In this document: positions 1-5,983 of the stretch, piece after piece
How the letters are laid out: every line of letters begins with the position of its first letter
How positions within the stretch are numbered: position 1 is the stretch's first letter
Assembly: GCA_017526725.1 (NCBI GenBank)
Contig: JAFXRA010000272.1
Location: 1 to 6,234 of the forward strand
From: Candidatus Rifleibacteriota bacterium
Lineage (GTDB): Bacteria; Riflebacteria; Ozemobacteria; Ozemobacterales; Ozemobacteraceae
Length of the DNA stretch: 6,234 nucleotides
Direction of reading: 5' to 3'
Program-made: the position numbers and the translations under genes
The notes under the pieces: generated by a model
The model's input: only the letters and a program-made list of their open reading frames with translations
Database searches by the model: none
What the model was told of the DNA's origin: nothing

Positions 1-447
1 AAAGACCTTTCTTCGCTCAAAGAAGGTCAGCAAGTTACGATTATATCCGATGAAGAAGATAAGACTATTGGGAAAATTCTAACAGTAAGTCCTATAATCA
101 GCGAAGATACAAGAACAGCCATGGTCAGGGTTTTAATCGACAATCACGATAACCGATTCAGACCAGGAAGTTTTGTTACTGGCAAAATCAATATTTCAGC
201 AGATAATCTTCCTATAGTTCTTCCCAAAGAAGCAGTTCAGAATATAAAAGGCAGTAATGTGGTCTTTGTAGAATCAGCAGAAGGTTTCAAACCTGTTGAC
301 GTGGTTGTAGGAAGAGAAGACAGCGGGAATATAGAAATAATAAGCGGTCTTAAGGCTGGAACAAGATATGTTTCTAAAGGAGCCTTTACGTTGAAATCTA
401 TTGTTGTAACAAGCGGAATAGACCCTCATGCTGGACATGGTCATTAA
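1..447 (+). CDS. Periplasmic adaptor (membrane fusion) subunit of heavy-metal RND efflux system, 3' part only
   Basis: This is the C-terminal 148 residues of a CusB/CzcB-type adaptor. Frame 1 is open from the first base, so the gene begins outside the window, and the ATG at 121 is an internal Met. Such adaptors sit in the periplasm and join the inner-membrane RND pump to an outer-membrane TolC-like channel. The segment TVSPIISEDTRTAMVRVLI followed by DNRFRPGSFVTGKI is the typical beta-barrel end of the HlyD/CusB family. A membrane-proximal domain follows, with PKEAVQNIKGSNVVFV and then VGREDSGNIEIISGLKAGTRYV. The protein ends in DPHAGHGH, a His-rich tail that could bind metal. The stop lies 17 nt before the pump gene, so the two are surely co-transcribed. 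The family is clear; cusB or czcB cannot be chosen because the N-terminal metal-binding part is missing. Confidence 0.93.
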   Translation, partial: KDLSSLKEGQQVTIISDEEDKTIGKILTVSPIISEDTRTAMVRVLIDNHDNRFRPGSFVTGKINISADNLPIVLPKEAVQNIKGSNVVFVESAEGFKPVDVVVGREDSGNIEIISGLKAGTRYVSKGAFTLKSIVVTSGIDPHAGHGH

Positions 448-464
448 GAAAAGAGGCGTGAATT

Positions 465-3400
465 ATGCTTGAAAGATTTCCGATAGCTGTATTAAAACGC
501 CCTTGGCTGGTAGTTCTTGCAGTAATAGTTATAATTACAATAGGTATTCGACAATATAAAGAAATGCCCGTTGACGCCTTTCCTGATGTTTCGCCGGTAA
601 TGGTTTCTATATTCTGTGAAAGTCATGGAATGGCACCAGAAGAAATAGAACGCCTCATAACCTGGCCAATAGAGTCTACTATGAATGGATTGCCTGGTGT
701 TACCATGGTTAAATCAACTTCCGCTTTTGGTTTAGCTGTTATTTATGTATATTTTGAAGACAGCGTAGACATATTCTTTGCAAGACAGCTCGTGAGCGAA
801 CGATTGTCTGCCGCCGTTGCTGATTTGCCTGAATTAGAAGAAAAACCTACCTTAGGACCTATTACAACAGGCTTAGGGCAAGTCTTTATGTATTATTTAA
901 AAGCTGACCCTAAAGTTGTAAATACAGAGGGCAAAGATTTAAACACATGGCTTAGAGAGCTTAATGACTGGGTAATTAAATATCAGCTTCAAACAGTAAA
1001 AGGTGTTACTGACGTTCTGTCAATGGGCGGTCATGTTTTGCAGTATCAAATCAGATTAGACCCTCAAAAACTGCTTAAATACAAACTTACAATTAAAGAT
1101 GTAATTGAAGCTGTTAACGCAAACAACAGAAATGCGGGCGGGCAGTTTATTACAACTGATTCCGAAGAAATGGTTGTAAGAGGAATAGGTTTGTTAGATT
1201 CTATCGAAGAAATGAGTAATATTCCTATAAAAACCACAGATGGCAACCCTGTTTTATTGAGCAATATCGCTGAAATAGACTTCGGCAACGAAATAAGACG
1301 TGGTGCTGTTGTAAAAGACGAAGGTGAAGAAGTTGTTTCTGGTATCGTGCTTAAACTCTATGGCACCAACACCTCCAAGGTAATAAGTCGTCTAAATGAA
1401 AAAATTGAGCAAATAAAAACAAATTTGCCAAAAGGTGTTGAGCTTGTGCCTTACTACGACCAGGCAAAACTTGTAAATAACGCTACAAATACTGTTATAA
1501 ATGCAATTTGGCAGGGGGCTCTGCTTGTTGTTGCTGTTTTGCTTTTATTTATAGGAAATTGGCATACAACGCTTATAATTGTTATTTCTTTGCCTCTATG
1601 CGCTTTTATTGCAGTTATAATAATGAATTATTTTGGCATTTCTGCTAATTTAATGTCTCTTGGCGGTATAGCGGTCGCTGTTGGTATGCTTTGTGACGGT
1701 TCTATTGTTATGATGGAATCAATTCTTTCTGGTCTAAAAAAGAATAAAGAAGGCTCTAGATTCAAAATTATAGCTTCAGCAATAAAAGAAGTCGCAAATC
1801 CAATTTTATTTTCAGGAATAATTGTAATAATTGTTTTTACACCCCTTCTAACTCTCGAAAACTATGAAGGCAAAATGTTCTCGCCTATGGCTTTCACTAT
1901 TTCTGCAGCCATGGTTGGTTCGATATTAGTCGCACTGCTAATAATTCCAAGTCTCTCTTACATTTTCCTGAAAGTAAAAAATGATAAAAACGAAGATACT
2001 TTTGTTATGAGAATTTTAAGGTGCATTTACAGACCATTGCGCCATTGGACCATAAAACACAGTGTGTTTGTTTTGATTGTTGCCGATATTTGCTTACTTT
2101 CAGCTTTATATGCTTTAACTCAAGTAGGAACTGAATTTATTCCAACTTTGGAAGAAGGTTCCATATTTGTCGGCGTAAATATGGCTCCGTCAATATCTTT
2201 GGAAAAGGCAACCAACATAGTTAAAGAATTAAGTTCTATTGCAAAAAAGCATAAGGAAGTTAAAGAAGTAGTTTCAAGAATAGGCAGACCTGAAGCAGGT
2301 AGTCATCCACATCCTGTAAATTATGGTGAAATTCAGATAGAGCTTTATCCTGAATTGATATTCGACAAAAACACCAGCAAAAAACAGCTTGTCGAAACTC
2401 TTAGAACAGAAATGAACAAAATTCCTGGAATCAATCTCAATTTTACTCAGCCAATCCAAAATTCCTTTGATGAACTTATTTCAGGCATTAAAAGCCAGCT
2501 TGCAATTAAAATTTATGGGCCTGATACAAACCGGCTTCAAAGTATTGCTCAAGAAATACATCATAAGATTGAAAATATCAAAGGCTTAACAGACCTTTCT
2601 GTTGAACAGAGTTTCGGACAGCCACAAGTTCAGGTTATTGCTGACAGAAAAGCCTGTGCCAGACATGGTGTCAGCGTTGATGATTTGCTTGAAATGGTAG
2701 AATACGCTATAGGTGGTGAAAACATTGGTGAAGTTTTCTTTAACAATAGAAAATTCAGTATCAATCTTCGTTATCAGGAAAAATTCAGAAATGATCCTGA
2801 ATCTATTGGGAATATGCTTATTAGCACAAGCAATAACTCTTTAATTCAGCTTAGGCAGATTGCTGAAATAAAGAAAGTTATCGGACCTATTCAGATTAAT
2901 CGTGAAAACAATCAACGCAGATGGGTTGTACAAGGAAACATTAAAGACAGAGACATTGGAAGCACTCATGAAGACATTAAAAAAGCTATATCTGGAAATA
3001 TTACTCTGCCAGTAGGCTATTCTATAGAATATGGCGGTCAGTTTGAAAACCAACAGAGAGCTATGTTTAAGCTTTTCATTATTGTACCTATAGCTATTGC
3101 TTCAGTGTTTATATTGCTTTGGTTAAGTTTTGCCTCTTTAAAGAGTGCACTGATTATTTTTATGATGGTTCCTCTTTCGATGATTGGTGGTGTACTGGGC
3201 TTAATTGTTATGAAACTCTATTTGTCGGTTCCCGCTTCAATAGGCTTTATTGCTTTGTTTGGCATGGCGATGCTAGACGGTATGGTAATGATTAACTGTT
3301 TCAACAATTTGAAGGAAAAAGGTCTTTCTACAGAAGAGACTATTAATCAAGGCTGCGAGGATAGATTGCCGGCAATTCTCATGACTACAGTAACAACTTT

Positions 3401-3563
3401 GCTTGGGCTTTTGCCTCTGCTGATTTCTAATGGAATTGGCTCGGAAGTTCAACGCCCTTTAGCCTCTGTCGTTGTGTTTGGCCTGATGTCTTCAACAACT
3501 CTGTCGCTCTTTATTATTCCAGCTTTATACAACATTGTTGAAAACTACTCTTCAAAATCTTAG
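465..3563 (+). CDS. CusA/CzcA-family heavy-metal efflux RND transporter permease
   Basis: This 1032-residue inner-membrane proton/metal antiporter pumps metal ions out through the adaptor encoded just upstream. The length is normal for the family (about 1020-1070). It shows the duplicated RND layout: TM1 at about residues 14-29, a periplasmic porter domain to about 340, TM2-TM6 at about 342-502, TM7 at about 533-552, a second porter domain to about 865, and TM8-TM12 at about 868-1024. Family motifs include VDAFPDVSP (36-44), PEEIERLITWPIE (58-70), FGLAVIYVYFEDSVDIFFARQ (88-108) and GFIALFGMAMLDGMVMI (927-943). TM4 reads GGIAVAVGMLCDGSIVMMES, with D411 and E418 in the proton-relay positions. 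It lacks the first Asp of the CzcA DFG motif, as CusA does. The periplasmic segment FDELISGIKS (668-677) has Glu670 where CusA has its copper-binding Met672, which is CzcA-like. The substrate is therefore open (Cu/Ag or a divalent cation). The start has an AGAGG Shine-Dalgarno at 452-456, 8 nt upstream. Confidence 0.96.
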   Translation: MLERFPIAVLKRPWLVVLAVIVIITIGIRQYKEMPVDAFPDVSPVMVSIFCESHGMAPEEIERLITWPIESTMNGLPGVTMVKSTSAFGLAVIYVYFEDSVDIFFARQLVSERLSAAVADLPELEEKPTLGPITTGLGQVFMYYLKADPKVVNTEGKDLNTWLRELNDWVIKYQLQTVKGVTDVLSMGGHVLQYQIRLDPQKLLKYKLTIKDVIEAVNANNRNAGGQFITTDSEEMVVRGIGLLDSIEEMSNIPIKTTDGNPVLLSNIAEIDFGNEIRRGAVVKDEGEEVVSGIVLKLYGTNTSKVISRLNEKIEQIKTNLPKGVELVPYYDQAKLVNNATNTVINAIWQGALLVVAVLLLFIGNWHTTLIIVISLPLCAFIAVIIMNYFGISANLMSLGGIAVAVGMLCDGSIVMMESILSGLKKNKEGSRFKIIASAIKEVANPILFSGIIVIIVFTPLLTLENYEGKMFSPMAFTISAAMVGSILVALLIIPSLSYIFLKVKNDKNEDTFVMRILRCIYRPLRHWTIKHSVFVLIVADICLLSALYALTQVGTEFIPTLEEGSIFVGVNMAPSISLEKATNIVKELSSIAKKHKEVKEVVSRIGRPEAGSHPHPVNYGEIQIELYPELIFDKNTSKKQLVETLRTEMNKIPGINLNFTQPIQNSFDELISGIKSQLAIKIYGPDTNRLQSIAQEIHHKIENIKGLTDLSVEQSFGQPQVQVIADRKACARHGVSVDDLLEMVEYAIGGENIGEVFFNNRKFSINLRYQEKFRNDPESIGNMLISTSNNSLIQLRQIAEIKKVIGPIQINRENNQRRWVVQGNIKDRDIGSTHEDIKKAISGNITLPVGYSIEYGGQFENQQRAMFKLFIIVPIAIASVFILLWLSFASLKSALIIFMMVPLSMIGGVLGLIVMKLYLSVPASIGFIALFGMAMLDGMVMINCFNNLKEKGLSTEETINQGCEDRLPAILMTTVTTLLGLLPLLISNGIGSEVQRPLASVVVFGLMSSTTLSLFIIPALYNIVENYSSKS

Positions 3564-3570
3564 TGTATAA

Positions 3571-3612
3571 AAAACAGAAGAAACACCAGAATATGGGCGT
3601 TTTTTCTGTTTT
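3571..3612. terminator. Shared bidirectional intrinsic terminator between the RND gene and cysK
   Basis: A long inverted repeat fills the gap between two convergent genes. Positions 3571-3587 pair with 3596-3612 (17 positions, one A/C mismatch and one G-T wobble) around an 8-nt loop. On the plus strand the inner GC-containing stem (3580-3587 with 3596-3603) runs into the T-run 3600-3605. On the minus strand the stem is followed by six Ts (complement of 3569-3574). It begins 7 nt after the RND stop and 6 nt past the cysK stop, the usual place for a shared terminator. The pairing is read directly; the function is inferred. Confidence 0.8.
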
Positions 3613-3618
3613 GAAGGA

Positions 3619-4554
3619 TTATTCTGCGAATAAATCAGTAGATAAGTATCTATCACCTGAATCTGGCAGTAATACAACTATATTCTTGCCTTTATTTTCT
3701 GGTCGCTTTGCAAGAATTACACCAGCTTTTAAAGCTGCTCCAGAAGAGATTCCAACCAAAATACCTTCAGATTTTGCAAAATTTCTACCTTCTTCAAAAG
3801 CTTCTTCGTTTTCAATCGTAATAACTTCATCAAGAATTTTTGTGTCAAGAGTTTCAGGAATAAAGCCAGCACCAATTCCTTGAATTTTATGTGCGCCAGT
3901 TGTGCCTTTAGAAATAACTGGTGAACTTGCGGGTTCTACTGCAACAATCTTAACATTTGGATTCTTTTCTTTTAAATATCTGCCAACGCCGGTAACTGTG
4001 CCACCTGTGCCAACACCAGCGACAAAAATGTCTATTTTTCCATCTGTTTGTCTGTATATTTCTGGTCCAGTTGTTTTATAATGCATTTCAGGATTAGCCT
4101 GATTTGTAAATTGTCCTAGAATTACAGCCCCGGCAATGCTTTCTTTTAATTCGTTTGCTTTTGCTATGGCGCCCTTCATTCCAAGTTTACCTTCAGTTAA
4201 TACGAGATCAGCTCCATAAGCTTTCAAAAGCTTTCTTCGTTCAATACTCATTGTTTCTGGAAGAGTAAATATGGCTTTGTAACCTTTAGCGGTTGCAGCC
4301 ATTGCAAGACCAATTCCTGTATTTCCGCTGGTTGGTTCAATAATAGTAGCGCCAGGCTTTAAAATACCTTTCTTTTCTGCATCTTCTATCATAGCCAAAG
4401 CAATTCTGTCTTTTACAGAACCAGCGGGATTCAAATATTCCAGTTTGGTTAAAAGAGTAGTATCAGCAAGACCAGCTTGTTTGCTGTATTTTGAAGCGAT
4501 TAACAGAGGGGTGTTCCCAATTAGTTCAAGAACATTATTTGTTAAATCAAACAT
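3619..4554 (-). CDS. cysK: Cysteine synthase A (O-acetylserine sulfhydrylase)
   Basis: This 311-residue cytoplasmic PLP enzyme makes L-cysteine from O-acetylserine and sulfide, the last step of assimilatory cysteine synthesis. The length fits CysK (about 305-325). Motifs in order: ELIGNTPLL (10-18); NPAGSVKDR (42-50) with K48 as the PLP-binding lysine; TSGNTG (75-80), the substrate-carboxylate loop; GQFTNQANP (147-155); GTGGT (182-186), the PLP-phosphate loop; [11 protein letters not shown] (223-233); GISSG (268-272), whose Ser contacts the PLP ring nitrogen; and [10 protein letters not shown] (297-306) near the C-terminus. No catalytic residue is missing. The start at 4554 is supported by an AGGAG Shine-Dalgarno at 4560-4564 with 5-nt spacing. 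It is convergent with the RND gene and divergent from mccB, and its promoter carries a dyad shared with the mccB promoter. Cystathionine beta-synthase is less likely given the SGDRYLST ending and the lack of any extra domain. Confidence 0.97.
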   Translation of the reverse strand: MFDLTNNVLELIGNTPLLIASKYSKQAGLADTTLLTKLEYLNPAGSVKDRIALAMIEDAEKKGILKPGATIIEPTSGNTGIGLAMAATAKGYKAIFTLPETMSIERRKLLKAYGADLVLTEGKLGMKGAIAKANELKESIAGAVILGQFTNQANPEMHYKTTGPEIYRQTDGKIDIFVAGVGTGGTVTGVGRYLKEKNPNVKIVAVEPASSPVISKGTTGAHKIQGIGAGFIPETLDTKILDEVITIENEEAFEEGRNFAKSEGILVGISSGAALKAGVILAKRPENKGKNIVVLLPDSGDRYLSTDLFAE

Positions 4555-4559
4555 ATTAA

Positions 4560-4564
4560 CTCCT
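4560..4564 (-). promoter_or_regulatory. Shine-Dalgarno site of cysK
   Basis: AGGAG on the minus strand, 5 nt before the ATG at 4554. It is the best match to the anti-Shine-Dalgarno sequence in the leader and fixes the cysK start. Confidence 0.8.
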
Positions 4565-4590
4565 AGTAAATAAGTTTTTAATTCTATTTT

Positions 4591-4623
4591 TAGTATTCCC
4601 TACCATTTCAGTAGGAAATACTA
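4591..4623. promoter_or_regulatory. Dyad operator candidate in the cysK promoter (CCTAC-N7-GTAGG core)
   Basis: The arms are TAGTATTCCCTAC (4591-4603) and GTAGGAAATACTA (4611-4623), separated by 7 nt. They match at 12 of 13 positions. The one mismatch would be a G-U pair in RNA from the cysK strand. On the minus strand the dyad starts with the likely -10 hexamer and extends over the expected transcription start, where a bound repressor would block initiation. Its core recurs in the mccB promoter. It could also fold as a hairpin in the cysK leader, but no T-run follows directly, so a terminator role is less likely. The repeat is seen; the operator role is inferred. Confidence 0.65.
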
Positions 4624-4646
4624 AACTATTCTAGTTTCAATGTCAA
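4618..4646 (-). promoter_or_regulatory. Likely sigma-70 promoter of cysK
   Basis: Reading the minus strand, a perfect -35 TTGACA (4646 to 4641) is followed by a 17-bp spacer and TAGTAT (4623 to 4618, 4 of 6 to the -10 consensus). Transcription would start near 4611, giving a leader of about 57 nt. The -10 is also the outer end of the dyad at 4591-4623. The -35 match and ideal spacing make this convincing, although the -10 is moderate. Confidence 0.6.
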
Positions 4647-4735
4647 AAAGAATTTTAGATAGAATTTAATGAATAAGAGGTTGTTATTAAAACGGCAACA
4701 TATCAGATATATTTCTTTGAAAATAAGTTTATTTT

Positions 4736-4764
4736 TTGACAAAGAGATTTTTTAATGATATTTT
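4736..4764 (+). promoter_or_regulatory. Likely sigma-70 promoter of mccB-mccA, extended -10 type
   Basis: A perfect -35 TTGACA at 4736-4741 is followed by a 17-bp spacer and TATTTT at 4759-4764 (4 of 6 to consensus). A TG at 4756-4757 gives an extended -10 (TGATATTTT). The expected start of transcription is near 4771, inside the dyad that follows immediately, leaving a leader of about 52 nt before the ATG at 4823. The first three bases of the -35 can be misread as an in-frame TTG start codon. Confidence 0.65.
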
Positions 4765-4791
4765 AAACACCTACTTAGTCAGTAGGTGTTT
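4765..4791. promoter_or_regulatory. 27-bp perfect dyad operator candidate in the mccB promoter
   Basis: The arms AAACACCTACT (4765-4775) and AGTAGGTGTTT (4781-4791) are exact reverse complements around a 5-nt centre, TAGTC. The dyad directly abuts the -10 hexamer and covers the expected start of transcription, a classic repressor position. It shares CCTAC-N7-GTAGG, including the CA before the right arm, with the cysK dyad. A 27-bp dyad upstream of cysteine genes would suit an Rrf2-family regulator such as CymR, but that assignment is a guess. As RNA it would form a hairpin followed by a T-rich stretch, so premature termination is a secondary possibility. Confidence 0.7.
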
Positions 4792-4812
4792 GTTTTACTT
4801 ATCTAGTTTTTT

Positions 4813-4816
4813 AAGG
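4813..4816 (+). promoter_or_regulatory. Shine-Dalgarno site deciding the mccB start
   Basis: AAGG (within TTAAGGT) lies 6 nt before the ATG at 4823. It supports this Met rather than the in-frame TTG at 4736, which has no ribosome site and lies in the promoter. Confidence 0.6.
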
Positions 4817-4822
4817 TCTTAT

Positions 4823-5980
4823 ATGAAAAATTATAAAGAAATAGAATCCGCTGTAATTCACGGTGGAATATACGGCGATAAAACAACAGGCTCAGTAAAT
4901 GTGCCTATTTTTCAGACTTCAACTTACGAGCAAATAGCTCTTGGGCAAAATACTGGCTGGGAATACTCCAGAACAGGAAATCCAACCAGAGCAGCTTTAG
5001 AAGCTTTAATAGCTGAATTGGAAAAAGGAGTTGCAGGTTTTGCTTTTGGTTCTGGAATGGCTGCTATTACTGTTGTTTTAAGTCTGTTTAAATCAGGAGA
5101 TAAAATAATAATTTCAAGCAATGTTTACGGTGGCACATTTAGAGTATTAGACAAAGTTTTTAATAATTTTGGATTAAAATATTCAATTGAAGACACTACA
5201 AACATATCTGAATTGGAAAAGAGAATCACTTCCGATGTTAAGGCAATTTTAATCGAAAGTCCTGCTAATCCGTTATTAACTATTACAGATATATCTGAAA
5301 TATCAAAAATAGCAAAAAAACACGACATTTTATCAATAGTCGATAATACTTTTATGACTCCTTACCTACAAAGACCAATAGAATTAGGAGCAGATATTGT
5401 AATTCATAGTGCTACTAAATATTTAGGTGGGCACAGTGATTTAGTTGCTGGTTTGGTTGTTGTAAACACCAAAGAATTAGCCGACAAAATAGCTTTTATT
5501 CAGAATGCTACTGGTGGAGTTCTTGGACCATTCGATTCTTTCCTGCTTATAAGAGGAATAAAAACTCTTTCCGTTAGAATGGACCGTCATGTTAGCAATG
5601 CAGAAAAACTTGCAGAATACTTAAATAATAATAAATCAGTAAAAAATGTTTATTATCCCGGATTAAATAATGCGCAAGGCTACGATATTAATAAAAAACA
5701 GGCAAAGAATGGCGGCGCAATGATTTCTTTTGAATTAAACGAAAATTGCGACATAAAAAAATTCTTTTCTTCCCTTAAATTAATAGCATTAGCAGAGAGC
5801 TTAGGTGGTGTCGAAAGTCTAGTGTGTCATCCTGCAACAATGACTCATGCTTCTATTCCTTATGAAATCAGACAGAAAATTGGTATTACAGATGGTTTAA
5901 TCAGGCTATCAGTAGGAATAGAAAACATTTCTGATTTACAAAACGACTTAGAACAAGCAATTAAAGAAAGCGAGAAATAA
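4823..5980 (+). CDS. mccB: Cystathionine gamma-lyase / gamma-synthase family enzyme, MccB-like
   Basis: This 385-residue cytoplasmic PLP enzyme of the Cys/Met metabolism family probably cleaves cystathionine to cysteine, 2-oxobutyrate and ammonia. Motifs: IHGG (12-15); VPIFQTSTYEQ (27-37); YSRTGNPT (48-55), which contacts the neighbouring subunit's PLP; FGSGMAA (75-81); VYGGT (101-105); VDNTFMTPY (173-181) with D174 at the PLP ring nitrogen; HSATKYLGGHSD (195-206) with K199 as the PLP lysine; SLGGVESL (326-333); HPATMTHASIP (336-346); and RLSVGIE (361-367) with the substrate-carboxylate Arg. All key residues are present. The start at 4823 is chosen because of its Shine-Dalgarno, the fit to the family N-terminus, and the promoter and operator lying upstream. 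The 29 extra residues of the longer frame are unlike the family. As recalled, the sequence is close to Bacillus MccB, and the mccA-like neighbour supports lyase activity. MetB (gamma-synthase), MetC or methionine gamma-lyase cannot be excluded by motif alone. Confidence 0.9.
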   Translation: MKNYKEIESAVIHGGIYGDKTTGSVNVPIFQTSTYEQIALGQNTGWEYSRTGNPTRAALEALIAELEKGVAGFAFGSGMAAITVVLSLFKSGDKIIISSNVYGGTFRVLDKVFNNFGLKYSIEDTTNISELEKRITSDVKAILIESPANPLLTITDISEISKIAKKHDILSIVDNTFMTPYLQRPIELGADIVIHSATKYLGGHSDLVAGLVVVNTKELADKIAFIQNATGGVLGPFDSFLLIRGIKTLSVRMDRHVSNAEKLAEYLNNNKSVKNVYYPGLNNAQGYDINKKQAKNGGAMISFELNENCDIKKFFSSLKLIALAESLGGVESLVCHPATMTHASIPYEIRQKIGITDGLIRLSVGIENISDLQNDLEQAIKESEK

Positions 5981-5983
5981 CAA

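Noticed and set aside
1064..3053. Three minus-strand open frames of 61-74 codons inside the RND gene
   Set aside because: All are antisense to conserved RND coding sequence and show no family features of their own.
3563..3883. 106-codon plus-strand open frame overlapping the 3' end of cysK
   Set aside because: It lies almost wholly antisense to clearly conserved cysK codons, runs through the terminator stem, has no recognisable domain, and is best explained as a shadow of cysK.
1..4554. Functional link between metal efflux and cysteine synthesis because they are adjacent
   Set aside because: The two units are convergent and separated by a terminator; adjacency alone is weak evidence.
4765..4800. 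The mccB dyad read as an intrinsic terminator (stem followed by a T-rich run)
   Set aside because: No plus-strand gene ends upstream of it. It abuts a promoter -10, and its core recurs in the cysK promoter, so an operator explains it better. Attenuation is not fully excluded.
4771..4822. Cysteine T-box or SAM (S-box) riboswitch in the mccB leader, as known for clostridial mcc operons
   Set aside because: The predicted leader is only about 52 nt, too short for either class, and no T-box or S-box conserved elements are visible.
4924..5328. Two minus-strand open frames of 65-67 codons inside mccB
   Set aside because: Antisense shadows of conserved PLP-enzyme codons.
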